19,437 bases of DNA from Bacillota bacterium (GTDB taxonomy: Bacteria; Bacillota; Clostridia; Christensenellales; Borkfalkiaceae): the NCBI GenBank assembly GCA_003343765.1, contig QAKO01000112.1, positions 1-19,437 on the forward strand, given 5' to 3'. The position numbers and the translations under genes are program-made. Shown piece by piece: positions 6,544 through 14,377 of this stretch (the first letter of the stretch is position 1; the number at the start of each line of letters is the position of its first letter). Under the pieces are notes generated by a model that searched no databases, was not told the origin of the DNA, and was given only the letters and a program-made list of their open reading frames with translations.

Positions 6544-6588
6544 ATGATAAAAAAATTAAAGAAAGCATTTACGATCACGGAGCTGTGA
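6544..6588 (+). pseudogene. Out-of-frame prepilin leader peptide (5' end of the prepilin-like gene)
   Basis: ATG 6544 has AAGGAGAG just upstream and reads MIKKLKKAFTITEL, then TGA at 6586. This is a textbook class III (type IV prepilin) signal: a basic leader, a cleavage site before Phe, and Glu at mature position 5. The hydrophobic helix that should follow (VIVIAVIAILAAVLIP) is present but in the next frame, starting at GTG 6585. One missing G, CTGTG in place of CTGGTG, would explain the break exactly. It is either a real one-base deletion, a sequencing or assembly error, or a stop/restart at the overlapping GTGA. Confidence 0.85.
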
Positions 6589-8717
6589 TCGTGATCGCGG
6601 TGATAGCGATCCTTGCGGCGGTTTTGATCCCGACGTTTACGACTTTGATTGATAGGGCGAACCGTTCTTCCGACGAATCGGCGGTTTATAACATGAACTT
6701 GATTTTAAGCTCGGATGAAGCAATGAACGGCAAACCGGAAAATGTTTCGCAAGCAATGGACATTTTGTCGGAAGCAGGTATGGATGCGCGTGAATACAGA
6801 GCATTGGCGAAAAATCATACGTTTTTCTATAATCTGCAAGAAAATCGCGTTATGTATATTGATACGACTACATATGAGATTTCCTATCCTGGAGAATATG
6901 CCGGTACAAATTATGCGGATTTTGTCGGCTGGTACAATCTGGAAGGAAGAATGGCGGGTGATGACAGCTGGAAGACAGGAGGTGCCGGTGTAGCCTTTCA
7001 ACAGCTTTCTACTTATACAGGTAGTACAGATGATGAAAGGCTGAAAAATGCTATAAGCACTTTAACTGGAGATGGAGCAGAAGAACAAAAAGATGTTACG
7101 GTAAAAAATGACGAGGATGAAATTGTTATTGCTAAAATTTCCACAGCAGAAAAACTGATTTCGGTTGTGGATTATATTGAAGCGGATGAGAAGAACGGCG
7201 AAGGTTTTACGGTTATTCTCGGTGACGATGTCGATTTGAAAAATTCTGAATGGAAACCTGTTGATGAATTTGCAGGATCGTTCTATGGAAACGGAAAAGT
7301 GATTGATAATCTGCAGATGACGGATATCACGGCGGATAGTATATCGATCAGCGCAGCAACGACAAACAGTAATTATACTTTCTATGGGTTTATTTCTATT
7401 TTCAGCGGTGAATATTTCGGTGATGTCATTTTCTCGAATGTCGTAATCGATCAGCCGGGTAGCGGATATATATCCGATGAAGGAATGAATACGAACAACC
7501 ATACAGCCGCTGTCGCAATCGGTGCTGTTTATGCGGAAGGGGACAAAGCCCTTAAAACGACGATCGACAAGGTAACTGTCGGCGGCATGAGAGATGAAAA
7601 AGGTGAGATCGTTTCAGACGGAGTCAGTAAAATCGTTGGGTACAACCGTACGGCCGGTGTGGTCGGTTATGTAGGCGGCAGGGCGATGACGGACAAGGAT
7701 AAAGCTAATAAACATTCGTCGGTACTTCCGAAGGGATCTTCTGTTACTATACAAAATTGCGTCAATTATGCTACGGTGGAATCAGCGGCTGCTTCGTACA
7801 GTTCGTATGCAACAGCAGGGGGTATTTTATCAATCACCAATCAGCGAGGAGAAAATACGCTTTTAAAAATCTACAAATGCCAAAACCGTGGTGTTATCCG
7901 CGGTCAATGGGTTGGCGGAATTATGGCTGATAGTTGGGCTTCAAATACGACTGCGAAAAATGGTTCATCTTGGACGCCTTCGATTGTAGAGGACAAGACA
8001 AGTATGATTAACGGGGAAACATATGCTTGTATAGCAAATTCTGGTAGCTTTAAATATAACAATGCAGGTAAAATTGTAATTGAAAATTGTGATAATTACG
8101 GGAATCTTGTTGGGCGTTTGAAGATTTCCCCGAATATAAATAAAGACAATAAACCGGATAATATTTCGCAATCCATTATGGTCGGCGGGATTTTTGGTCA
8201 TTATACAGACAGTGCAGGTATTACATTTGGGTCAAAATATTCTTATGATGCGAAAAAAGGAGAATGGAAGCAGCATGTTGATTCGCGGGAAGCTCTAACA
8301 AATTATCGTGTTGAAATTAAGGATTGCGAAAATTATGGCGAAATTTCTTATGAAAATGAATATGAGAACAGCAAATATACGTATACCGGGACCGTTGTTC
8401 TTGGAAAAATAGCGGCGTTGCAATACGGTGAAAAAACTAACACGTTTGAAAAGATGTTGCCTACCGGAAAGAATGAATATTATCCCAGCCAGGGGGCAAC
8501 AAGTAAAATTACATTTGCATCCATCGTATTTAATGCGGATAATTTTGAAGGCGTTGATAAGACAATGTCGGCATATGAAGCCAAATATTATGGTGCGGAA
8601 GGTGTTGGCGGTATTTTCTTGACGAATAATACAGGGACTGGCGAATTAAACGGTACTGCGACGGGAAATACTATTATAATTTTTGAAGGGACTACGGTTG
8701 GCTATTCTGCTGTATAA
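6585..8717 (+). CDS. Prepilin-like surface protein with repeat-rich beta-helix-like body (frameshifted at its leader)
   Basis: The 710-residue reading frame opens with the pilin-type membrane helix (IVIAVIAILAAVLIPTFTTL) and a pseudopilin-like stretch to about residue 130. A long extracellular-type body follows. Its second half repeats a pattern of NC.NYG followed by GGI.G: QNCVNYATV (about 7755), KCQNRGVIRGQWVGGI (about 7876), ENCDNYGNLVG and VGGIFGHY (about 8085-8200), and KDCENYGEIS (about 8320). This resembles the GLUG/right-handed beta-helix repeats of bacterial adhesins. Its likely role is a cell-surface or pilus-tip protein, not a plain pilin. As written, the frame begins at GTG 6585 and lacks the basic leader, which lies in another frame at 6544. 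Its codons are more A/T-rich than the neighbours', mostly in the second half, which may signal acquisition. Confidence 0.75.
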   Translation: MIVIAVIAILAAVLIPTFTTLIDRANRSSDESAVYNMNLILSSDEAMNGKPENVSQAMDILSEAGMDAREYRALAKNHTFFYNLQENRVMYIDTTTYEISYPGEYAGTNYADFVGWYNLEGRMAGDDSWKTGGAGVAFQQLSTYTGSTDDERLKNAISTLTGDGAEEQKDVTVKNDEDEIVIAKISTAEKLISVVDYIEADEKNGEGFTVILGDDVDLKNSEWKPVDEFAGSFYGNGKVIDNLQMTDITADSISISAATTNSNYTFYGFISIFSGEYFGDVIFSNVVIDQPGSGYISDEGMNTNNHTAAVAIGAVYAEGDKALKTTIDKVTVGGMRDEKGEIVSDGVSKIVGYNRTAGVVGYVGGRAMTDKDKANKHSSVLPKGSSVTIQNCVNYATVESAAASYSSYATAGGILSITNQRGENTLLKIYKCQNRGVIRGQWVGGIMADSWASNTTAKNGSSWTPSIVEDKTSMINGETYACIANSGSFKYNNAGKIVIENCDNYGNLVGRLKISPNINKDNKPDNISQSIMVGGIFGHYTDSAGITFGSKYSYDAKKGEWKQHVDSREALTNYRVEIKDCENYGEISYENEYENSKYTYTGTVVLGKIAALQYGEKTNTFEKMLPTGKNEYYPSQGATSKITFASIVFNADNFEGVDKTMSAYEAKYYGAEGVGGIFLTNNTGTGELNGTATGNTIIIFEGTTVGYSAV

Positions 8718-8735
8718 GTAGATATATGAAGAAAT

Positions 8736-8773
8736 AAAAAACGTCAGACACAAATTTGTGTCTGACGTTTTTT
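8736..8773. terminator. Bidirectional terminator between the prepilin-like gene and dapB
   Basis: A perfect 38-base palindrome (19-bp arms) begins with AAAAAACGTCAGACACAAA and ends in six Ts. The A and T runs at either end give a U-tract on both strands. It sits 18 bases after the + strand stop and 15 bases after the dapB stop on the - strand, so it serves both convergent units. Confidence 0.92.
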
Positions 8774-8788
8774 ATGTGTTTTGAAAAC

Positions 8789-9544
8789 TTATTTTGTTAA
8801 AACGTCTTGCATGTCGTATTTGCCCGCGGGTTTGCCGTACATGAACTTTGCCGCTTTTACGGCGCCTGCCGCAAATACCTTTTTGCTGCGCGCGCTGTGT
8901 GAGATCGTGATGATCTCGTCTTCTCCCGCAAACATCACTTCGTGTTCTCCGACGATCGTGCCGCCGCGCACTGCGTGAATGCCGACTTCCGCTTTTTTGC
9001 GCGCCCCGACCATTCCTTCGCGCCCGTAAACGTATTCTTTCGTGCCGTCGAACGCTTCGTTCACGCTCTCCGCCAGCATATACGCCGTACCCGACGGCGC
9101 GTCCTTCTTCAGGTTATGGTGCCTTTCAATGATTTCCACGTCAAACGATTCGCCCAAAAATTCCGCCGCCTCTTTGACAAGTTTCTGTAAAAGATTGATC
9201 CCTACGGACAGATTCGCCGTCTTAAAAACAGGTATGCTCTCCGCCGCTTTTTCAATTTGCTTGAGCTGTGCGTCGCTGTATCCCGTCGTCGCCAAAATTA
9301 CGGCACATCCTGTCTTTTTCGCATAATTTAAAAGATTATCCAGATTCGCCGCGCTCGAAAAATCGATCACCGTATCCGGCTTTTCCTGTACTTTTTCAAA
9401 ACTGTCATACACGGGTACATTCTCAATGTTTCCGCTCTTTAAGTCTACGCCCCCGATACATTCCGTTTCGGCGTCTGCATTCACAAGCTCCAAAACATTC
9501 CTGCCCATATGTCCGAAAATTCCGCTGATCAGAATTTTTACCAT
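8789..9544 (-). CDS. dapB: 4-hydroxy-tetrahydrodipicolinate reductase
   Basis: DapB reduces the DapA product to tetrahydrodipicolinate with NAD(P)H, on the route to diaminopimelate, lysine and, by a branch, spore dipicolinate. The Rossmann loop GIFGHMG is at residues 8-14. The family signature ERHHNLKKDAPSGTA (about residues 139-153) carries the catalytic His and Lys, and FSSAANL and ATTGYS lie between. The length of 251 residues is normal. AAGGAG (9551-9556) is six bases before the ATG. It is the last gene of the lysine-riboswitch unit, 210 bases after dapA. The longer gap holds a GC-rich hairpin, so its expression may be lower than dapA or partly independent. Confidence 0.96.
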   Translation of the reverse strand: MVKILISGIFGHMGRNVLELVNADAETECIGGVDLKSGNIENVPVYDSFEKVQEKPDTVIDFSSAANLDNLLNYAKKTGCAVILATTGYSDAQLKQIEKAAESIPVFKTANLSVGINLLQKLVKEAAEFLGESFDVEIIERHHNLKKDAPSGTAYMLAESVNEAFDGTKEYVYGREGMVGARKKAEVGIHAVRGGTIVGEHEVMFAGEDEIITISHSARSKKVFAAGAVKAAKFMYGKPAGKYDMQDVLTK

Positions 9545-9655
9545 ATCGATCTCCTTATTCCTTTTTTATTTTTTCTTGCTCGATCGTTGATCTTTTGTTA
9601 AGCTGTCTTTGTATTCGCTTTTTTATTGTATCAATCGTTTCGCGTTGTTGATAAG

Positions 9656-9681
9656 AATCCCCGCGCGTACGCGCGGGGAAT
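9656..9681 (-). terminator. GC-rich palindrome between dapA and dapB (possible partial terminator)
   Basis: A perfect 10-bp inverted repeat (TCCCCGCGCG, 2-base centre, complement; 9658-9679) lies in the dapA-dapB gap. Read on the - strand, it follows an A-rich stretch but is followed only by a weak T stretch (ATTCTTATC). Attenuation of dapB or an RNA-stability role are both possible. Confidence 0.45.
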
Positions 9682-9754
9682 TGCTTTTTCTTTGTTTCGC
9701 CTGTGCCAAACTGTGCCGACATTTTCTCGGTCGCACCGATACGGCAGGGGAATG

Positions 9755-10648
9755 TCAGCCGTTCACCTTCAGCCCGAATTCGCGCAATGCCATACGCAGA
9801 GCGTCTGCATGCGCCGGTTCGATTTCCGTAAGGGGCGCGCGCGGAATCCCGCCGTCCATACCGAGCATATTTGCCGCTGCTTTGGCGCAGATCGGATTGA
9901 CTTCCGTAAAAAGATTGTCGATCACGGGCAGCATTTTGTCCTGAAGGGCATTCGCCGAAGCCAAATCGCCCTTTTTGACAAATTCATACATCTGCTTTGT
10001 TTCTTTGGGCAGAATGTTGGAAGATACCGAAATCAGCCCTGCTCCCCCGATCGCAAGAATAGGGAGATTCAGATGATCGTCGCCCGAATACAAATCGCAT
10101 TTGCCGCGGATCATGCGCGCGGTCGTCACGATCTGCTCCATATTCCCGCACGCTTCCTTGATCCCTGCAATGTTTTTGATTTCGGCAATGCGCTTCATCG
10201 TCGCGGGCAGAATATTTACACCCGTGCGCGGGGGGACGTTGTAGCAGATGATCGGTATACTGACGGAATCTGCGATCGCTTTATAGTATTCATAGATCCC
10301 GTTCTGCGTGCATTTGTTGTAGTAGGGGGTAACGACGAGAAGTCCGTCCGCTCCCATCTTTTCAGCCGTTTTGCTTGCCTTGATCGCGTGCGCCGTGCAG
10401 TTGCTTCCGCTCCCGAATACGATCTTGACTCGCTTGTCTATTTTTTTGACGGAATACTGCATCAATTCCTGCATTTCTTCTTCGGTCATGGTCGCGGGTT
10501 CGCCCGTCGTACCCAAAATGACCAGCATATCCGTTCCGTTTTCGATCTGGAAATCGATCATTTTTCCGAATGCGTCAAAATTGACGCCGCCTTCTTTCGT
10601 GAACGGCGTGATCATCGCCGTTGCGCTACCGTTAAAAAAATTAAGCAT
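9755..10648 (-). CDS. dapA: 4-hydroxy-tetrahydrodipicolinate synthase
   Basis: DapA condenses pyruvate with aspartate semialdehyde, the first committed step to diaminopimelate and lysine. It is a class I aldolase-type TIM barrel. Visible marks are the GSATAMITPF start, GTTGEPATM with the proton-relay Thr pair, VTPYYNKCTQ with the catalytic Tyr, the YNVPPRTG motif, and the Schiff-base Lys in IAGIKEACGN. I chose ATG 10648 (297 residues) because an AGAGG sequence lies nine bases upstream; a TTG three codons earlier also keeps the frame. It lies between asd and dapB in the same direction, downstream of the lysine riboswitch. Confidence 0.97.
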   Translation of the reverse strand: MLNFFNGSATAMITPFTKEGGVNFDAFGKMIDFQIENGTDMLVILGTTGEPATMTEEEMQELMQYSVKKIDKRVKIVFGSGSNCTAHAIKASKTAEKMGADGLLVVTPYYNKCTQNGIYEYYKAIADSVSIPIICYNVPPRTGVNILPATMKRIAEIKNIAGIKEACGNMEQIVTTARMIRGKCDLYSGDDHLNLPILAIGGAGLISVSSNILPKETKQMYEFVKKGDLASANALQDKMLPVIDNLFTEVNPICAKAAANMLGMDGGIPRAPLTEIEPAHADALRMALREFGLKVNG

Positions 10649-10731
10649 GAAATCCAACCTCTGCTGATTTGTTTTTTCTTTCTGGAACTTTTTTAATCCA
10701 TGGCGCCTGCCGTGCGCCTTCGCTCTGTGAA

Positions 10732-11808
10732 TTAAATGTAATTTTCCGCACAGAGCAGTTCTGCCATCAGTACCGCACCGCCTGCTGCGCCGCGCAGGGT
10801 ATTATGCGAAAGACATACAAACTTATAATCAAACACAATGTCTTCGCGCAGTCTGCCGACCGATACCGCCATGCCGCTCTCCAGCATACGGTCAAGTTTT
10901 GCCTGCGGACGGTTGTCTTCTTCAAAATAGCGGATAAACTGTTTGGGCGCGGAAGGCAGTTCCAATGCCTGCGGAACGCCTGAAAATTCCGCCCACGCTT
11001 TCAGAATTTCATCTTTGGAAGGTTTCTTGTCGAACGATACAAACACCGCCGCCGTATGTCCGTCCGATACGGGAACGCGCAGGCATTGTGCCGTGATCTT
11101 CGGCGTGTCCGTCGTAACGATCTCACCGTTTTCTACATGACCCCAGATCTTTAAAGGTTCGCGTTCGGATTTTTCCTCTTCGCCCCCGATATACGGGATA
11201 ACGTTGTCAATGATTTCGGGCATACGGTCAAACGTTTTGCCTGCACCGCTGATCGCCTGATAGGTGGAAACTGCCACTTTGGAAATGCCGTATTTTCTGA
11301 GCGGATGCAGCGCGGGTACATAGCTTTGCAGGGAGCAGTTGCTCTTTACGGCGATGAAGCCGCGCTTTGTCCCCAGACGTTTTTTCTGCGATTCGATGAC
11401 CTTTGCGTGTTCGGGGTTGATCTCGGGTATGATCATCGGAACATCGGGTGTGAAACGGTGTGCCGAATTGTTCGAGATAACCGGAACTTCCGCCTTTGCA
11501 TATTTCTCTTCCAGTGCTTTGATCTCGTCTTTCTTCATGTTCACTGCGCAGAACACAAAATCAACCATTCCCGCGATCTTTTCAATATCCTTTTCCGCGT
11601 CGAGAACGACCATGTCCGCAAACTTTTCGGGAATAGGGGAGGTCATTGCCCATCTGCCTGCAACCGCGTCACGGTACTTCTTCCCTGCCGATGCGGGGGA
11701 TGCCGCCAGTGCGGTTACGTGAAACCAGGGATGGTTTTCCAAAAGCAGACTGAATCTCTGCCCGACCATGCCCGTTGCGCCGATGATTGCTACTTTGTAG
11801 TTTTTCAT
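10732..11808 (-). CDS. asd: Aspartate-semialdehyde dehydrogenase
   Basis: Asd reduces aspartyl phosphate to aspartate semialdehyde with NADPH, feeding DapA and the threonine/methionine branch. The nucleotide-binding loop VAIIGATGMVGQRF is at residues 5-18. The catalytic Cys is in KSNCSLQSYVPALHPL, and AISGAGKTFDRMPEI is near residue 200. At 358 residues and with this spacing, it looks like the archaeal/fungal-type ASADH that many Clostridia carry, not the shorter E. coli type. ATG 11808 has AGGAG eight bases upstream; the frame extends to 11892, but only through the riboswitch terminator. It is first in the asd-dapA-dapB unit, so lysine should repress it through the L box. Confidence 0.95.
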   Translation of the reverse strand: MKNYKVAIIGATGMVGQRFSLLLENHPWFHVTALAASPASAGKKYRDAVAGRWAMTSPIPEKFADMVVLDAEKDIEKIAGMVDFVFCAVNMKKDEIKALEEKYAKAEVPVISNNSAHRFTPDVPMIIPEINPEHAKVIESQKKRLGTKRGFIAVKSNCSLQSYVPALHPLRKYGISKVAVSTYQAISGAGKTFDRMPEIIDNVIPYIGGEEEKSEREPLKIWGHVENGEIVTTDTPKITAQCLRVPVSDGHTAAVFVSFDKKPSKDEILKAWAEFSGVPQALELPSAPKQFIRYFEEDNRPQAKLDRMLESGMAVSVGRLREDIVFDYKFVCLSHNTLRGAAGGAVLMAELLCAENYI

Positions 11809-11848
11809 TTCAGTACTCCTGTAAAAATAGTTTGTGCGCTGCACCGCG

Positions 11849-11879
11849 AAAAAAAACTGCGGCGCAGATGCACCGCAGT
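11849..11879 (-). terminator. Intrinsic terminator of the lysine riboswitch
   Basis: On the - strand a 10-bp stem (ACTGCGGTGC with GCGCCGCAGT, one G-U pair, loop ATCT) is followed by eight Ts. It lies between the lysine aptamer and asd and is the OFF element of the switch. A competing stem upstream is likely in the segment 11945-11895 (CCGAA with TTCGG, around a GGTAC/GTACC hairpin). Confidence 0.9.
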
Positions 11880-11948
11880 GAATAAGAATCAATATCTGTC
11901 CGAAACCGCTGGTACTCCCGTACCGGCGTTATATGTTTTCTTCGGGCT

Positions 11949-12108
11949 AATAGTTCTCCACGTTGGTGACAGTCGCAAAGGTATTCTCCCTTACGCCCAG
12001 CAGCAGGGGCTGCGGATACCTTCCTGCGCTTCGGCGGGGATGCCCTTTCTGTCTGCCAGTTTCCGCTCTTTTGCGGCAGTCGTACTTTTGCTCGCCCGCT
12101 CCTCTATT
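11949..12108 (-). ncRNA. Lysine riboswitch (L box) aptamer
   Basis: Reading the - strand, the L-box blocks appear in order: AATAGAGGAGCGG, AAAAGTACG, CAGAAAGGGC, CCCCGCCGAAGCG, GCTGGGCG, GACTGTCACC, and GTGGAGAACTATT. The closing P1 stem pairs AATAG (12108-12104) with CTATT (11953-11949). The target genes (asd-dapA-dapB), the promoter and the terminator all agree. In characterised L boxes lysine binding favours the terminator. Confidence 0.94.
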
Positions 12109-12118
12109 TCGCAGGGGT

Positions 12119-12147
12119 ATTGTAGCATATCTTCCCGTAAAAGTCAA
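12119..12147 (-). promoter_or_regulatory. Promoter of the L-box/asd-dapA-dapB unit
   Basis: On the - strand TTGACT (12147-12142), 17 bases and TACAAT (12124-12119) predict a start near 12112, immediately before the aptamer. It diverges from the + strand promoter at 12248. Confidence 0.88.
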
Positions 12148-12247
12148 AGATTTTTCTATCGCGCGCTCCAAAATTCTGAAAGCTTAAGGCTTTTCTGCCC
12201 GATTTGCGTTTTGTTTGTAAAATTTTTTGTAAGCGCGGATATTTTAA

Positions 12248-12276
12248 TTGAAAAATTTTACGCTTTGTAGTAGAAT
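12248..12276 (+). promoter_or_regulatory. Promoter of the five-gene hslO operon
   Basis: TTGAAA (12248-12253), 17 bases and TAGAAT (12271-12276) predict a start near 12283 and a leader of about 43 nt. It is back to back with the lysine-unit promoter, about 100 bases away. Confidence 0.75.
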
Positions 12277-12325
12277 AGAAAATAAGATTTTGACGGGTAC
12301 CGTTTACGGTATTCCGGGAGGTACT

Positions 12326-13624
12326 ATGGCTCAAGGCGAAAAGAAAGGTTTTATTGCCCGCATGCTGGAAGGAAAAGAACGCGATGAAGAGTATGCAAGA
12401 AGCACTCTCCCTTCCAATCGCTGGGCTTTGTTCTGGGATATTTTCAAGGGCAGATTTTCTAAACTTGTCATCGTGAATCTGCTGATGCTTCTCTTTTGCA
12501 TTCCGCTTGTCGCGGTGTTTATCTTCCGCTATACATGGCTGAATGTCATGGGCAGTTCCTATCCCTTTTCAGGCGGCCTGCTGGTGGGATTCCCTGCGTA
12601 TCCGAATATGGTCGGCGTACCCGAACAGCTGGTTATTTCTTCGCAGCTGACTTTCGGTCTCTTCCTGATCGTGGCGGCTCTGATCGCGGCCATCGGCATT
12701 TCGGGCGGCATGTATGTCATCCGTAACATGGTCTGGACGGAAGGTATCTTCGTCGCCAACGATTTCTGGCGCGGGATCAAGATCAATATCGGTATCGTTC
12801 TGGAATCCACGCTTTTCTATTCGATCGCGCTGTGGTTGTTTACCTTCTCCATCAACTGGTCGGAATGGATCCTCGCGGTCGGGGAAGGAAACTCCGTGCT
12901 GATGACCATTTCCATCGCCATCTCCTATATAGCGATCGCCGTCGTTACCATCATGTATTTGTGGATGCTCTCCATGGGCGGTAGCTATAAGCTCAAATTT
13001 TTCCAGCTTCTGAAAAACTCTTTCCTTATGGCGTTCGGACTCATCTTCCAAAATGTTTTCTTCGTCATCATAATGGCGATCCCTCTGCTCTTAGTGCTTT
13101 TGGGTTCGTTCTTCCAGATGATCGGTATAATTATTCTTATTCTGTTCGGGTTGTCCTATATGCTCCTGGTCTGGCTGGATTATTCACAGTGGGCATTCGA
13201 TAAATTCTTTGAATCCAAACGCGAAGGCGGAAAAGTCAACCGCGGTATTTATGCAAAGGTAGGCAAGGGCGGCGCACAGAGCAAGGCGGTACAGGAATAC
13301 CAGGCAAATCTCGAAGCGGCGATGAGCGTCAAGAGCGATCTTTCTTCGCGTCCGATCAAACCGATCACGGACGATCTGAAAGTGTACGAACTTCCCGATT
13401 CGTTCTCGCGTGAAGATCTGAAAAAACTGCGCGAATCCAAAGAGATCATTGCCGAAGATACGCAAAAGTATGCGGAAGAGCATAAGAACGATGAAAAGTA
13501 TGTGACGTACAATGCCCAGTTCGATAAGCCGAAGGAAGAAGAGGAAACGAAAGGCAAGAAGGGCAAAAAAGACAAAAAAGCCAAAGCGGACGAAAAAGAA
13601 GCGGGCGGTAAGGACGAACAATGA
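12326..13624 (+). CDS. DUF624/YesL-like membrane protein with long charged C-terminal tail
   Basis: This 432-residue protein has about six hydrophobic segments between residues 35 and 295. The layout resembles the DUF624 (YesL) family: an amphipathic start, a first helix ending in LLFCIPLVAVFIF, then GGMYVIRNMVWTEGIFVANDF followed by WRGIKINI, close to the family's R..DF..GFK.NF pattern. YesL-type proteins are of unknown biochemical function, often near sugar transport genes. The C-terminal 130 residues are hydrophilic and end in a Lys/Glu-rich low-complexity stretch (TKGKKGKKDKKAKADEKEAG), probably cytoplasmic. ATG 12326 has GGGAGG five bases upstream. Its stop overlaps the next start in an ATGA, so the two are translationally coupled. 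The family assignment is moderate. Confidence 0.7.
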   Translation: MAQGEKKGFIARMLEGKERDEEYARSTLPSNRWALFWDIFKGRFSKLVIVNLLMLLFCIPLVAVFIFRYTWLNVMGSSYPFSGGLLVGFPAYPNMVGVPEQLVISSQLTFGLFLIVAALIAAIGISGGMYVIRNMVWTEGIFVANDFWRGIKINIGIVLESTLFYSIALWLFTFSINWSEWILAVGEGNSVLMTISIAISYIAIAVVTIMYLWMLSMGGSYKLKFFQLLKNSFLMAFGLIFQNVFFVIIMAIPLLLVLLGSFFQMIGIIILILFGLSYMLLVWLDYSQWAFDKFFESKREGGKVNRGIYAKVGKGGAQSKAVQEYQANLEAAMSVKSDLSSRPIKPITDDLKVYELPDSFSREDLKKLRESKEIIAEDTQKYAEEHKNDEKYVTYNAQFDKPKEEEETKGKKGKKDKKAKADEKEAGGKDEQ

Positions 13625-14349
13625 CCGATGCTTACACTTCGCTTGCCGAATGGTTTGAATATCTGAATGCAGACTGCGACTATGAAAAATGGTCGCAGTA
13701 CTTGTATAATCGCCTGACAGGGCTGGGTATCCGCAGCGGAAAGGGACTGGATATCGGCTGCGGGAGCGGCGCGTTTACGCGGGCACTTGCCGGATGCGGG
13801 TTTGACATGACGGGATATGACTGCAGTACGCAGATGCTGTCCAAAGCGGAACGGCTGGGTACCGGCCCGCGCGTACGGTATATACTTTCGGACGCTCGAA
13901 AAGTCCGCGTTATGGGCGGGCGCGCGGATTTTGCGGTCTGCGTCAACGATTGCCTCAATTATATTCCGCAAAAAGACGTTCCTTCGTTTTTTGCCCGCGT
14001 GAGCGGTTGCCTGCGGAAGGGCGGAGGTTTTATTTTTGATGTATCGTCCCCGGTAAAATTGCGCGAAATCATCGGAAACAATGCATTTTGTGAAGATCGG
14101 GAAGAGCTTGCGTATCTCTGGTTCAACACTCTTTGCGCGGATCGCGTGGAGATGGATTTCACATTGTTCGTCAAGGGCAAGGACGGACGGTTTGACCGTG
14201 CGGACGAGCATCATACGCAATACATTCATGAAAAGGACGCGCTTGTTTCGGCGGCGGAAAATGCAGGATTTGCGGTGCAAGCGGTGGAAGGCGCGTTCGG
14301 GGACGCGGCGGACAGGACGCGGCTGAATTTTATCTGCGTGCGCCTGTAG
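13621..14349 (+). CDS. Class I SAM-dependent methyltransferase
   Basis: This is a 242-residue Rossmann-fold methyltransferase. Motif I, LDIGCGSGAFTRAL (about residues 43-56), binds S-adenosylmethionine. The acidic end of strand 2 is in GYDCSTQMLSKAE (about 66-78), motif II is around YILSDARKV, and motif IV is VCVNDCLNYIPQKD (about 106-119). After the GGGFIFDVSSP post-I strand, the C-terminal half is a small sheet typical of small-molecule methyltransferases; the substrate cannot be told. The start overlaps the upstream stop (ATGA). Nearby genes give no clear pathway. Confidence 0.85.
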   Translation: MTDAYTSLAEWFEYLNADCDYEKWSQYLYNRLTGLGIRSGKGLDIGCGSGAFTRALAGCGFDMTGYDCSTQMLSKAERLGTGPRVRYILSDARKVRVMGGRADFAVCVNDCLNYIPQKDVPSFFARVSGCLRKGGGFIFDVSSPVKLREIIGNNAFCEDREELAYLWFNTLCADRVEMDFTLFVKGKDGRFDRADEHHTQYIHEKDALVSAAENAGFAVQAVEGAFGDAADRTRLNFICVRL

Positions 14350-14377
14350 CGATATGGGGCAAACGGAGAACGGGATT

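Noticed and set aside
6577..6590. Programmed ribosomal frameshift in the prepilin leader
   Set aside because: There is no slippery heptamer: the codons GAG CTG TGA do not allow tandem re-pairing. A base deletion, a sequence error or a GTGA restart fits better.
9626..10696. Long + strand open frame opposite dapA
   Set aside because: It mirrors dapA, whose catalytic motifs are clear, and has low-complexity Phe/Arg/His composition.
11305..12270. + strand open frame across asd and the lysine riboswitch
   Set aside because: It covers the antisense of a real gene plus the L box and a promoter, and has no protein resemblance.
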